NCBI RefSeq assembly: GCF_021347895.1
Contig: NC_067123.1
Coordinates: 37,497,571-37,561,570 of the forward strand
Source: Acanthochromis polyacanthus
Taxonomy: Eukaryota > Chordata > Actinopteri > Pomacentridae
Reading direction: 5' to 3'
DNA: 64,000 bases
Shown piece after piece: positions 1-13,103 of the stretch. Made by a program: the position numbers and the translations under genes. Under the pieces are notes generated by a model. It was not told the origin of the DNA and searched no databases. It saw only the letters and a program-made list of their open reading frames with translations. The stretch's first letter is position 1, and each line of letters opens with the position of its first letter.

Positions 1-30
1 TTTCTGAGATCATTGTGCGTTCTCTTACAG

Positions 31-3000
31 TTGGAGATTTACCTTTTACCTTCTTGCTTTCTTTGCTGGCCTGGCAGTCCTTGTGGATGTGAGTAGTCCA
101 TCTGGTTTTTACAATAAGCAAAGCAAAAAAAACAACATCTGACACACTTTTCTCATGACTAGAAAAGTCTTTACTGATATTGATATAAAGGTCCCATATG
201 GTGAAAATCCATTTTCAACGTGTTTTGTGGTTGTTATAAACTTGTGCTATTTCTCGAAAACTCATAACTTTATCGACTGTTAAGAACTGTACTGAGCTAC
301 AACGTTCCAGTAGTCTTCAAGCTTACCAAAAAGCTGAAGTAGTTAGCATCAATGTTATCGCCATAGCAACTGAAAACATCCTAAACAGTACAAAGAGAAA
401 GCTTAAATACAGTAGAGAAAGCTTACACCATCTGTGACTTCTGCACAGACAACCACTGTCCAAACGAATAGATTAAGAGACAGAACACCAATACGGCACC
501 GAAAACTTCCGTAATTAACTCGGGTAACTAGCATAAAATGTAACTACATGCATTAAAATCCGCACCGTCCTTCATAAGAAGAACTCGCAGGACTGAGCCA
601 CGAGCAAAACACACCAGATGTCCTGCTGTTGGTGGTCAACCGTTTAGCTCCGCGCTGTCAAACACATGCAGAGAGAGTTTTCTTCCTGAAGGAGGCGTGG
701 ACAGCAGCAGCTCAACTCCCATTAAAGCTATAGATGCTGTAGAGAACAGAGCAAAAACTAAAGGTCATACATCCATAGTGAAACAAACCATCTTTGCAGT
801 ACAAAACAACTAAATGACACCTTCTGGTTTACATGTGAGACTTTCGTTCATTTGATGAAAAGGGGCACACTATGGGACCTTTAACAGAATGAATTAGAGT
901 TGCTACATATCACACATGATCAGCAATAGCAGAGAAATGTAGAGAACTGGAGCTTAGATTTGCAGCTACAGTCGGCGCACTCTTTGAGCTTATTGTTTGT
1001 ACATGAGCGTGGTTTTGTGTTGGACACTTAAAAACCATCTTTTTCCTCTCAGAAACCATGGTTCTACGATATGAAGATGATGTGGGAGAACTTCCCGAAA
1101 ATGGTAACTCTTTATATTTGTTTATGCACACGATGCATCCCAAAGTACAGAAAGTGGCTTCCCCTTCCCTTTTAAATTGATTTATATGTGTACCATAGAC
1201 ATGAATAATTGATAAAATGATGAACTCTTTGTGTTTCCTTTCCAGCCGCTGTTGCCTTCACAGTACTGGTACTACATGATCGAACTGGGCTTCTATATCT
1301 CGCTGCTTTTCAGCGTAGCATCAGATGTCAAACGGAAGGTAAATAATACGGCTTTGTCTATAAGCTACTATACTATAAACCCCCTCGGAAGCCCTCCATC
1401 AAGACAGATCGCTCACTGAGTGCGTAAAACAATGCATCCGAGCAGTTGGTAGTGTGTTTTGAGGTTTGAGTATTGATTTTCCCATTAAGTCCTGACATCA
1501 TGTGTTTTATTGAGTGGAGCTGTCAGCAGTGAGAAGGCCGTTAAAGATAATGTCGAGTTCCACTTCTCTGTTTGGTAAAGTCACAATAAGCAAGTAAGCC
1601 TCTTCAGTTGGGAGGTGTTGTTTCTTGAGATGCTCTGTTAGAAATCACACTGTGCAGGTTTGAATGTTGTGGTCTGTGCCAGCATTCATTTTATAGCTCC
1701 ACTTCACAAATAGTAGCTAATCTTTTAAACCAAAACAACCTATTTCTGCTTATCTCTGTTGAAATAAGCCTCGAATTTGAGGTCATTATTTTGTAGGTTT
1801 CAGCTGAGTTCCTTTTCTATCCTTTTGTTGTGTGGATTTAGTTTCTTTTTATAACCCGAAAACAGCATAATCTGCTGTGTGCAGAGAGTTAATCATTTGT
1901 AATACCGGCAGCAAGCGGTGGAACGCTGTCGATTAGTGACCAATCTTTACAGCCTGATCAATAAGTGACCAAACTCTGGTGGATTTGGGGTTTTGCATCA
2001 TCTCTTTCCCTCTCTGCAGGATTTCAAAGAGCAGATAATTCACCATGTGGCCACCATCTCCCTCATCGGTTTCTCCTGGCTGGTCAACTATATCCGGGCA
2101 GGAACTTTGATCATGTTGGTGCATGATGCCGCAGACTATCTAATGGAGGTGTGACTCTAAAAAATCCTGACTGTTGTTTTCATCCAGCTGCAACAGGGAA
2201 TGCATGTTTTAAGAGTTTAATTACAATCACACAGCAGCAGATACCATTAAAGCTCCCTGCTGAGTAGCTTAAGAGCACTCAGCTCCTCTCACAGTTCACT
2301 GTCTGCCCTCTAGAGGACAATAAAAGGAAAAGCTAATCGTCTTCTCTCTCTCTTTTTTTTTAAAAATTCCAGTCAGCCAAAATGTTCAACTACGCAGGTT
2401 GGAGAAAAACCTGCAACTTCATCTTCACATTGTTCGCTGCGGTTTTCATCATCACCCGCCTCGTCATCCTCCCCTTCTGGTAAAAATGATGTTGCATCAC
2501 ACTTTCTATCACTGAAATGAGCCGCTGATATTCCTGTAGGATGACAAGGCTCGAGCGATGACTGCTTTGCACGTCTTTGGTGACGGCAGCAGCTCTTCTC
2601 AAGGTTGCAATGCTGTTTACAATTTTTAGCGCTGACGTAGAAAACTGAAAACCTGCAGTAATGTGGGATTTAGCTTTTAATGTGTGACTGAAACAGAAAA
2701 GTTATTGAAAACAAAAAGAGATGCAATAACAGTACATCTTATCGGTCTAAAATAGTATAACCTGTGCTCAAACATTCATAAGCTGCACTACTGCACTGAT
2801 AACATGAGCCTTCAGTCTGATGAACACGTACTTCTGTAACTTCAGTGCTGTGTCTGAAAAAAGTACCCAAGAAATGCACTTTTGCTTAAAAAATGTTTTA
2901 AGATGTTATATAGTCTTTTTTGACCTTGTTCAACCCTCTAAACACCAGGAAATTTCAGTTTGTTTTCTGCTTCTGCCACACTTTTAGTCACTGTGGACTA

Positions 3001-6000
3001 ATTTTTACAGTAAAATACATTTTTCCTGCACCTCTATGGAAACAGCATGACTCAAACATGTCTTTAGTGCAGTAAAACAAAGTTGTAATACCAAGAATCC
3101 TAAAAAAAAGGGGGAAAATGAAAGTTGAATTTCTTTGATCATTTATTTTGCGAACAAAAATTCAGACCTGGAATCAAGTTTTAGAATAGGCTTCTAAGTT
3201 CCCACATTTTGTTATCAAAACTGAAAAAAAACAGTAGCTCTACATACTGTAGATATTGTACTGTTTGTGTTTTTAATTTGGTTCCATATATTTGCTCTGT
3301 GGAAGCACAGCCTGCAGTTCAACCCAGTTTGACCCAGAAAATGTCTCTGAGTTTGTGTTAGGTGACTGTTGGTTGTAGATTAATCACTAATGGCTTCCTG
3401 ACTGTGTTTAGGGGCACAGAATATGAGGGCTGGACCCGAATATCCCGGATATTCGTTCACTACGGCGGTACACATATTCTATGACATATACACATATGTC
3501 TATGTGATCACCCTTTCCTCCCCCCAGACGAAAATATTCGGAGCTCGTCTCTTCCCTTCGCCTTCGGCCCACTTCGGCTCATTCCATCGTGTTCGGCTCA
3601 TCCATTCGTGTTCGTTACCACCCGAATGGCTGGGTGGCTGCCGACTCTGAAGCCACGCTTCGCTTCGTTGCATAAACACAAGACAAGATGCTGAAGACCT
3701 CCGCTGTTTGGGAATTCTTCAGTTTAACTGAAGACAAAACGAGGCAAAATTTGGACCCGGGAGACCAGACGAACGGATCCGAATATTCGGGCCGTCTCTG
3801 CCACAAGCCGCCGCCGCCACTGCGCCCCCACCCCACCTCCCCTGTCCTGGACGTTACGGGTACGAATATTCGGATATTCGTCTTTAATAGGGCCTGAATA
3901 TTCGGAGGCCAGAAACCACTATTCGGGCCAGCCCTACAGAATATTTAGTTGTTTGCAGAAGCAAACTGTTACTTTCTGGTTAATTTTACATGAGAAATGC
4001 ATTTGTGAGATTTAGATAAAATATCATGGTATTAAGTTTCCTTGTCAAACAGCGTGCCACAGATTAGTAGTTCAAGAAATGAGAAGTTCAAAATCTGAGG
4101 ATTCTCTCGGACTTTCTAGTTTCGGACTATGATAAATGGAACTCGCTTAACACATTATTTGTTTCAGTGTTTCCATCAGATTTGTAGACAATAAGCAAAA
4201 TATAGACTAAAGCCCTCCATCCTCCAGTTTGCCAGAGCTCACTTCCTCTACTCCACCAAAAAAGCTGTTTGAAGAACAAGAGGGTTAAACATCCGCCGTT
4301 CTGTCACCTCCCTGTGTGTCACAATAGCAGCTGTGTACATGCCGCTCAAAACAAACAAATGCCATCTTAGGTGGGAAGCGGCAGTGAGACACAGTGATGT
4401 ATTTTACAGCTGCTGACGCTCATTTTTATCATGCTGTATAAAGCTCCCACAATCCTCAGTGTATTACCACACAGGTAACTGGCTAACATGCATTGATTCA
4501 TATTTTTCTTTGCAGAAATTTCAAACCTCTTCAGAGTGTTTTGTTGTAATCACAACAACGGCGCCATTGTCTGCTCCGCTGGCCTCCATCAATGGGCTGT
4601 TGAGGGTGACTGTAGGTGGCTCTGACTGGCCTCTTTGTCCTCCTTTGTGTCCAGGATCATACATACGACGTGGGTGTACCCGCTGACTCTCTACCCCCCC
4701 TTCATCGGCTTCTACTTCTTCAACGGGCTGCTGTTCGTGCTGCAGATTCTGCACGTCTTCTGGGCCGCGCTCATCTTGCGCATGGTGATCAAATTCCTGC
4801 CTGGAAATGTAAGAAACGGCCACTTTTTGTTTTGTTTTATTTTTGTTTGTTTTTTTTGCAAAACCTCTCATGTAAAGGCCTTTACATACGGTGCGATTTT
4901 AACAGTCTTATAAGTTCACCGTTTGCTATGCTGTGCGACATAAATCTAATAATCTTTGGGCTCGACATGAAGCTTGCTCTGTGCAGATTGTACGATGACA
5001 ACGCAGCCGAGTATGTGAGTCGACGTGAATGCACAAGAATAAAATGTCAGAATTGGGCACCATCCAGCCATGAAAATAAAGAAGCAGGGAACTAGCCCTC
5101 GCCCGTATGACATTTATGTGTTTGGAGAGAAATCCCAAAAAAAGGCTGTAGGAGGAGAATATGGACGCTGCAGTTCCGCCGCTATGTCCTTCCATGTTTT
5201 GTCCTTTTTTGTCCGGTTGTGGTACGAGCTGGAGGACTCTGCTGCCACAAATCCCACATACTTGTTTTGATGCGTTTTGCCATTGTCACCACAAATCATC
5301 TACTTGGGTTTAGTGTGGCGCTGACCAGTATGTCATTTCATCCTGCATTTCTATTGGCTAGTTGTCGTAGGTCGCAGCAGCCATCACACTGAGATGGTCA
5401 CTCCAGATGTGTGACACTGTCAGAGTTTTTATCACAGCTTGTTTTTGGTCACAAGGCCATGACAACGAACTAAATGTGCTTGGAAAATATTTAACATTTA
5501 GGCAAATATGAAGAAATAATCACATAATTCATCTTGTAGAAGCAACACTTTCTACAGCTGATAGTTTATAAAGCGCTGAATGGTTTAAGCCAAAAACACA
5601 TATCTCATCTGCTGTCACTTTATGAACCATCAGGACCTCTGAGGTCATCAGGTTCTGGTCTGCTTTCAGTCCCTAGAGTTAGAACTAAACATGGTGAAGC
5701 AGCGTTTACTCATTATGCTCCACAGATCTGGAACAAACTCCCTGAAAGCTGTCGGTTCGTTCCAACTCTCACTTTTTTTAAATCACAGCTCAAGATTTTT
5801 CTGTTTGCCGCTGCTTTCCTATTATCGCTTATTTTACCTCATTTTAAATGCAAATTCTAAGTTTATTTTTTTATATGTATTTCTAATTTTCCTTGGTTCC
5901 AGTGCTTTAAATGTTTTAACCCTCATGTCGTCCTGCAGGTCAAATTGACCCGTTTTAAAATTTGAAAATGTTGGAAAAAAAAAAAACCCAAAGCATTTTC

Positions 6001-6664
6001 ACAGTGAAACTTCTGATGTCCACATTTTCAACATTTTTGGGAAATCTTTGAACATTTTTTGGGGGAAAAAAGACATTTTGAAAATGCTTTTTAAGAACAT
6101 TTATAAAAACATCTATTTTTTGTGAATGTTCTTAAAGAAAATATTAGAAGCTTTACTGGTATATATGTAATCACTTTAGATATCTTTAGGATTTATTTGA
6201 AGATTTTTACTCATTTTTTGAAAATATTTACAAGAATTTTCTTGCCAAATTTGGGGAATTTTTTTAAATAAATTTTTTTAAGGGAAACTTTTAAGAAATT
6301 ATTGGAATTTTCTTCCTGAAGGTTTTGCAAATTTTCAGAAATTTGGAGAATTTTTTTTTTTTTGCTGAATTTTTGGATTTTTTTCAGACAAGGAAACAAT
6401 ATTTTTGGTGCCCATAAATGAGGACAGCAGGAGGGTTAATGCAAAGCACATTGAGCTGCCCTTGTGTATGAAATGTGCTGTACAAGTAAAGCTGCCTCGC
6501 CTTGCCTTGCCTTGCCTTGATAGGATATTGTTGAGGATGAACGGAGCGACAAGGAGGAGACGGAGTCCGAGGACGAGGAAGACGAGCGCAGGGGGAAGTC
6601 TAAAAACGGCCACGTGCAGAATGGCCACACCGTCCTCAACAACAACCACAGTAAGACGGACTGA
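31..6664 (+). CDS. cers2: Ceramide synthase 2, 3' part (seven exons seen, 5' end outside window)
   Basis: Ceramide synthases N-acylate sphingoid bases in the ER membrane; CerS2 prefers very-long-chain acyl-CoA. Exons seen: 31-88, 1053-1103, 1246-1338, 2020-2148, 2373-2479, 4655-4808, 6524-6664, all with GT-AG borders and compatible phases. They encode a typical TLC (Lag1) domain: [15 protein letters not shown], then [20 protein letters not shown], the active-site region QIIHHVATI with paired histidines, [21 protein letters not shown] with the conserved aspartate, [18 protein letters not shown], and a last transmembrane segment ending [11 protein letters not shown]. The C-terminal tail carries DERSDKE, which fits the vertebrate CerS DxRSDxE motif, followed by an acidic stretch and [14 protein letters not shown], close to the human CERS2 C-terminus. 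The N-terminus and homeobox-like region lie upstream of the window. Introns hold a hAT-type MITE and a LINE with a nested MITE. Orthology is clear; whether this is a teleost a or b copy cannot be decided. Confidence 0.95.
3424..3935. mobile_element. hAT-type deletion derivative (MITE) with BED-finger-like remnant
   Basis: The ends read AGGGCTGGACCCGAATA on the left and the complement of AGGGCTGGCCCGAA on the right. The 8-bp sequence ACAGAATA stands at 3416-3423 and again at 3936-3943, fitting a hAT target duplication, although the left end has two extra bases before AGGGC. Inside, a + strand reading frame from 3688 contains [19 protein letters not shown], resembling the start of a BED zinc finger of hAT transposases. 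Short GAATATTCGG motifs recur near both ends. It lies in a cers2 intron. Confidence 0.7.
5562..6521 (+). mobile_element. L2-like LINE 3' fragment, split by a nested MITE
   Basis: From about 5562 the + strand reads, in broken frames, as the C-terminus of a non-LTR reverse transcriptase [23 protein letters not shown], then [13 protein letters not shown] and [11 protein letters not shown]. The 3' tail resumes after the nested element at 6440 with GCAAAGCACATTGAGCTGCC, TATGAAATGTGCTGTACAAG and a (CTTGC)n-like run at about 6494-6520. The tail ends at the acceptor of the last cers2 exon. Clade assignment is from memory of fish L2/Maui-type repeats. Confidence 0.75.
5920..6435. mobile_element. TTAA-flanked MITE (piggyBac-like target), nested in the LINE
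   Basis: TTAA occurs at 5916-5919 and 6436-6439. The left end begins CCCTCATGTCGTCCTGC after a C, and the complement of the right end begins CCCTCCTGCTGTCCTC, an inverted repeat. The interior is AT-rich, with many AATTTTTC-like runs and no coding. The host LINE tail is cleanly split across the insertion, so the insertion order is readable. This end sequence is a common fish MITE type. Confidence 0.75.
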
Positions 6665-8370
6665 TGGGACGGTGAGAGCCGAGGCTGTAGGAGGAGTGAC
6701 GCCTGAAAGCCAAAGAACGTGAAAGAGAATGGAAAGAGGCAGCGAGCAGCACCCAAACACACACATGCACACACTCATATCCTCCCTTCTGGTAGTCCAG
6801 TGTGGATAATCTCACCTCTCTGTGGATTACACTAAATTAAATATGAGTTAAAAGGCTACTGAGGAGAGCCACGATGATCTGCTTAAGCAGCAGAGTGTCT
6901 TCTCTTTATTTCTTCCCCTCATTTCTCCAGTTTCTTTCGCTGTTCGCCAGGATTTTGTGCTGTTGACCAAGTTGCCAAACTCCTGTCTGTTCTCGTAGCT
7001 TTATGTTTTATGACTGGAAGTGTTTTCAGGAGATTCTGCCATTAGGACGGGCATTTCCTTCCCTTCCTGCAGTCAGTTAAGTCGTCTAAGTGTTACTGCC
7101 CTCAAACCTGACTGATTTTTTTTTTCTTTTGCTCTAAATATCCAACCTGAAGTCAGTGACATTGTGATGAGCACTCGTGTGAATGTGGCAGTGACTTTCT
7201 GTGGACCATAACAGGAATTTCAGCCTCTTTACTAAAGTCCAGAGTTTCAGTTTAATAATAAATCCACAGCTGCCATTTTTGTCGCTTTGGTTCACGCCAA
7301 CGGTTTTGAGACAGTGTTTGAAAAATATATTTGTTCCTGTGAGGTTTAAAGCTGAATAATTGGTGATAAATAATATTTTTTAACAGTTTGAGAGAAGGTG
7401 CTACATCTGCCACGTGTACTGAAATGTGCCTTGTGTGGAAGTTTGTCTTAAAATGCTCTGTCTTTCTGGGAAGCACAACGCACAGAGATCCTTTTAAACG
7501 TTTGTTTCGTTTATGCTTCACATCTTTTTAGTTGTATGATTTTATTTTACTTTATGTTTTATTTGTTTTTGTTTTTTTTCCTCAGTCCAGTCAACGGTTT
7601 AAATTTGGGAGCAATTTGTTTGAGTGTAACCCAAACCAATCTGTAATTGTTTATTAACTCTTTATGGGCTGGAAGAGTCAGTCGCATTTCCATTCAGTGT
7701 TGTTTATCATCCAAAGATGCACTTTATGGTTTCTTCTATAGATCAACATCGGCTACAAATCTAGTGAACAAGCTTAGTTACGGCGATTGATTCAGTGTGA
7801 TTTCCTTGTTTGTTTAGAGACGTTTGGAATACGATTTCAATTTTGCTTGATATTTATTCTCATTAGTTTTGGTTTATGTTGTACAAAAAAATAATAATTA
7901 AAAAAGAAGAGCTAAAGGAAATCTTAAGTAAAGAAGTCAAAATGAAACACCAAAGTTTGGTTTACATTTTTGTGTAACCGCATCATTTGCAAGTGCCTTC
8001 ATCATTTCAGTTGTTAATTGTAAAAAAAAACTAAGAAAAAAATCTGTCCCTTTGTCTGATTCTGTCGACTTTGAGCACCAACACGTCCGACACGTCTCCA
8101 GGTATCCAACATCCTGAGCGCCTCTGGACCAATCAGCTGCAGCTTCCTCTACAGAGCTTTGCTTCTACTGAAGTGTTTTTATTCTGCGGTATGTGTTGCT
8201 GAGTTGTAAAATCATAATGACGATGATGATAAAGATAATTGTGGATAACTATTCTGTCTTCTCTTTATGCTTTATTCATTTAATTTGAACATGAAGCTAC
8301 AGTTTGACTTGAAAGTTTAACATTCAAGGTTTTATCACGTTATATGGACAATAAATGCAAAGAAATAAGA
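6665..8370 (+). other. Probable cers2 3' untranslated region
   Basis: No coding is visible after the cers2 stop. An AATAAA at 8350-8355 is a plausible poly(A) signal, giving a UTR of about 1.7 kb; an earlier ATTAAA-type site near 7898 could end a shorter form. The UTR limit is an inference. Confidence 0.5.
8350..8355 (+). promoter_or_regulatory. Candidate poly(A) signal of cers2
   Basis: This is an AATAAA hexamer in the expected strand downstream of the cers2 stop, followed by A-rich sequence. Other hexamer-like sites exist upstream, so use of this one is inferred. Confidence 0.4.
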
Positions 8371-10946
8371 AGTATATATAATGAAGGTTCCTAAGGTATT
8401 AATGTTATTTTTCATTCACACATGGCAAACATTGACTGGTTTCAGATTCGGAGCTCTTGTGGGAAAGTAAACTGGAATTCTTTGATCAGACAAAAAACAA
8501 AAAAAGGAAAATATGAATGACTTTTCACTAGTTGCATTCAGTCTTTGTCAACAGCTGAACTGATTATGGTCAGATTAGTTTCATCATCATTTAATCTGTT
8601 GGATTTTAAAAAATTATCCACTTTTGAATCTTCAATAAAGGCAGCAAATCTCTACAGAATTGGAGAAAATGGAACCTGCATTACAGTATGTTTGTGTGTT
8701 CCAAACAATAATTACTTTTTTTTGTTTAAAGAGAAATTGTTGCCCCCATTTTTCTGTAAGTATATGAACTGACTGATTCTTGCAGCACAAAAATAGTTCT
8801 AAACTAGAAAAACTTGACTGTAAATGACACAGTGGAAGTAATGCCCTTTGCATGTTTAAATCTATAAAATACTACAAAATTCATCTGATGAAAAAAATTA
8901 ATGACACTGCAATTTTTCCAGTTCTCCACTTCCCACATCTTGTGATTTTTGTCGGTGCTACAAGTCAATTCAAGCAGTCCAATAGGTCACTTTACTAGCT
9001 CTACTCGATCCTGTTTTATTCTTGTACTACATGCAGACAAAGCCCCTTTTGTAGACTTTGATTGTCCTCTTCTGCTTTGACGTTTTAAAGTGCAGGTTTG
9101 TTAATCAGAGGATGTGCGCTCCTTTCTTTGGATAAAACAAAATGACGTATCCATAATTCAGGAACCCTGTGGAAGTGGGGTAAATACAGTCTGGCAGCAG
9201 CGCCACACATCAGTCATTGGTTCCACTGGTGTGGAGTAGATCTGGAGGCAGCGTGGAGCTATTACACTATCAGATGGCACAGTGTGGTGGTGACACAGCG
9301 ACTGGCACATTTCTAAGATGATCTTTGGTGCCAGAGAATATCTCAGAAAATTTAAAGCACAAAGTTTCAAGTTTCTAAAAGTTTTTCCCCTAATAGGATC
9401 CTTTTCTCGTTTCTTCCTCCTCTCCATCACTCTCCCCTCCAGTGTTTTGCAGCCTTGAAAGGCCTCCTTGGCTAATTGCTTATGGAGTAGGATCACTTTA
9501 CCAGCGTGCCCTGCACTTCATCCTCCACACTGTTCTCACCACTGGCAGCCTCACTGTAACAATCTCCATTTTAAAGCGGCAGGGTCAATTTCCACTCTGC
9601 TCCTGCATCTGGCTCTGCAGTTTAATTGCTAATGCATCTCCTGTTTCTCCCACTATGACCGTCTGGGCTTTCCTGTCCACGCCTCCCTTCACAGTCCAGT
9701 CTTACTCCTCCTCTTTAAATCTTTGCCTTTCCGTTCACATTAAGCTTCCCCTCCTTTCTCTGCTGCCTTTTCATCCTCTTGAAGAGAATAAGCTCAGTTG
9801 CACCTAAGGTGCCTCAGTTATGGTGGCGTTAAGTCTGATTGGTGACAATGATGGAGGTCCTGTTGACAGCAGAACAAAGGCGGTGGGGTGTTTGATTCAC
9901 TTGTGAACTGTGTAGGCCGTTATTCAATTCCTGCTTAAGTATTAATAAAGGCTTTACACGGCGGGGGGAGGTCGCAAGGTGCAAGTGCATGCTTTTGTAT
10001 CTCGTGTGTGCATGTGTCTTGGAGTGCTGCAGCTAATTTGTGGGCTGCTCATTTTTCTTGTGATGATCATGAAAGCGGAGGACAGTAAAGCCTCTGGTAA
10101 CTGATGACTGTCTTATGTAACTTGAGTTGTAAGGAACTTCAGCGGGCACCGAGACAGAGATGCTGTGACGGCTTTTCAAAGGTTTGGACAGGTGGTGGAA
10201 AGACTCTGCAGCAAAGAACACAAGGATGGCGGCACAGGTAGGACGGTGAGTTTGAAATCAATCAATAATAAATAACATATTTAGTAATTATGCTAAATTT
10301 GTCTTCAAGCATTTATAACTTGAATTTTCTTCCGTAAACTCTGATCTTTAGTTTGTTATTTTGTAAACATTTGCAATCAAATTTGATCCTGATGGTATAT
10401 TTTAACATAAAAACCTACTTGTGACTAAATTTTATACTGAGATGTAGATTTTTTTTTAAGTATCTAAATCAACTTATCAGTGTCATTGTTGACACGGCAG
10501 TTATGAATCAATCACTTATAAATGGATACAATATCCCTACAGGGCTCTATTGTCGGCAAATATGTTAATCTGTCTGATTTATTGTGTAGTTTAGAATGTT
10601 TTCTGATATTTTGCAGAACACACAGTTACTCTTAGGAGTAACTTCAACATTAATCAGTGATGCAAATAAGTGCAGCTCTTAACCCCGCAAGACTCAAATA
10701 TTGAATAAATAATGGTAAATAAATAAAACTTAAAAAATATATATAGAGAGAGCGATCTAAATATAGAAAAGAAAATGAGCAAAAAACCTGAAAAACCCCA
10801 AATATAAAAAAACATGAAACTAAAAAACAAAATTTTATTTATTTTTATTGCTATTTTTTCTATTTTACTACATTATATATAAATATAACTCAAATATAGA
10901 AAAGAGCAAAATGAGCAAAAACTATATATATATATATATATATATA
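8371..10946. other. Intergenic stretch without recognisable gene
   Basis: Open frames here are short and match no family I know. A possible 5' noncoding exon of the cortexin-domain gene could end near 10243 (a GGCGGCACAG region followed by GT-rich sequence), but this is weak. The stretch becomes AT-rich from about 10250, and a (TA)n run at about 10922-10946 holds the Tc1 insertion point. Confidence 0.5.
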
Positions 10947-12581
<1,635 letters not shown>

Positions 12582-12920
12582 TATATATATATATATATAT
12601 ATAAAATAAACTGATGTAATTTTGCAAGAGGGCATTACAGGGTACAGGAATTAATTAATGGGGAAGCAATGTGTTTTTTAGAGATCTTTTTGTTTATTTT
12701 TCCTGTATTGTGGTAGAAATAAAACTACAGACATTTACATTTATATTCAATGCACACAAAACCATAACCTCCACTTGTCTTTCCCCATCTTTCTTCCTGA
12801 TTTCCATTTCTTGCACCAAGTCCTCGCCATCCTCTCAGCAGCACACGTGCACACAGGCCTTCCTGAAGTGATGCTGCTGACCTGACGAGGAGAAGAAGCC
12901 AGAAGGATCAGCGGGTCGCC

Positions 12921-13103
12921 ATGGACCAGGCTTCTCACCCACCGCCTCAGTTCGAGGTGGACGTGGACCTCGGCTTTGCTCTCTTCTTCCTCTTCCTGCT
13001 GTGTTTCTTCCTGCTGGTGACGGTGGTTCGCTGCGCCCAGACGGTGGTGGATCCCTACGGCTCCATCTCCACCTCCACCTATCAGGAGGAGCAGATCACC
13101 TGA
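12921..13103 (+). CDS. Cortexin-domain small membrane protein (60 aa)
   Basis: A single coding exon of 60 residues starts at MDQASHPPP. Its centre is a hydrophobic transmembrane helix (about residues 17-36, FALFFLFLLCFFLLVTVV) followed by RCAQTVVDPYGSISTSTY, the hallmark of the cortexin family (RC-x5-DPYS-x3-TST in relatives). The FEVDVDLGF stretch before the helix resembles the VDVDKG start of the CTXND1/CTXND2 group, so this is a cortexin-domain-containing protein rather than classical cortexin. Family members are single-pass proteins, mostly neural, of unclear function. The 5' noncoding exon or exons must lie upstream, possibly across the Tc1 insertion; an acceptor-like CCTCTCAG stands near 12837. 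The family call is firm; the CTXND1 versus CTXND2 choice is open. Confidence 0.85.
   Translation: MDQASHPPPQFEVDVDLGFALFFLFLLCFFLLVTVVRCAQTVVDPYGSISTSTYQEEQIT

Noticed and set aside
4616..5095. Frames overlapping the sixth cers2 exon
   Set aside because: Only 4655-4808 in the cers2 frame matches the ceramide synthase family; the others are shadows or intron.
9442..9807. 121-codon + strand open frame between cers2 and the cortexin-domain gene
   Set aside because: Low-complexity Leu/Ser/Cys-rich translation, no domain, no splice partner and no homolog I recognise.
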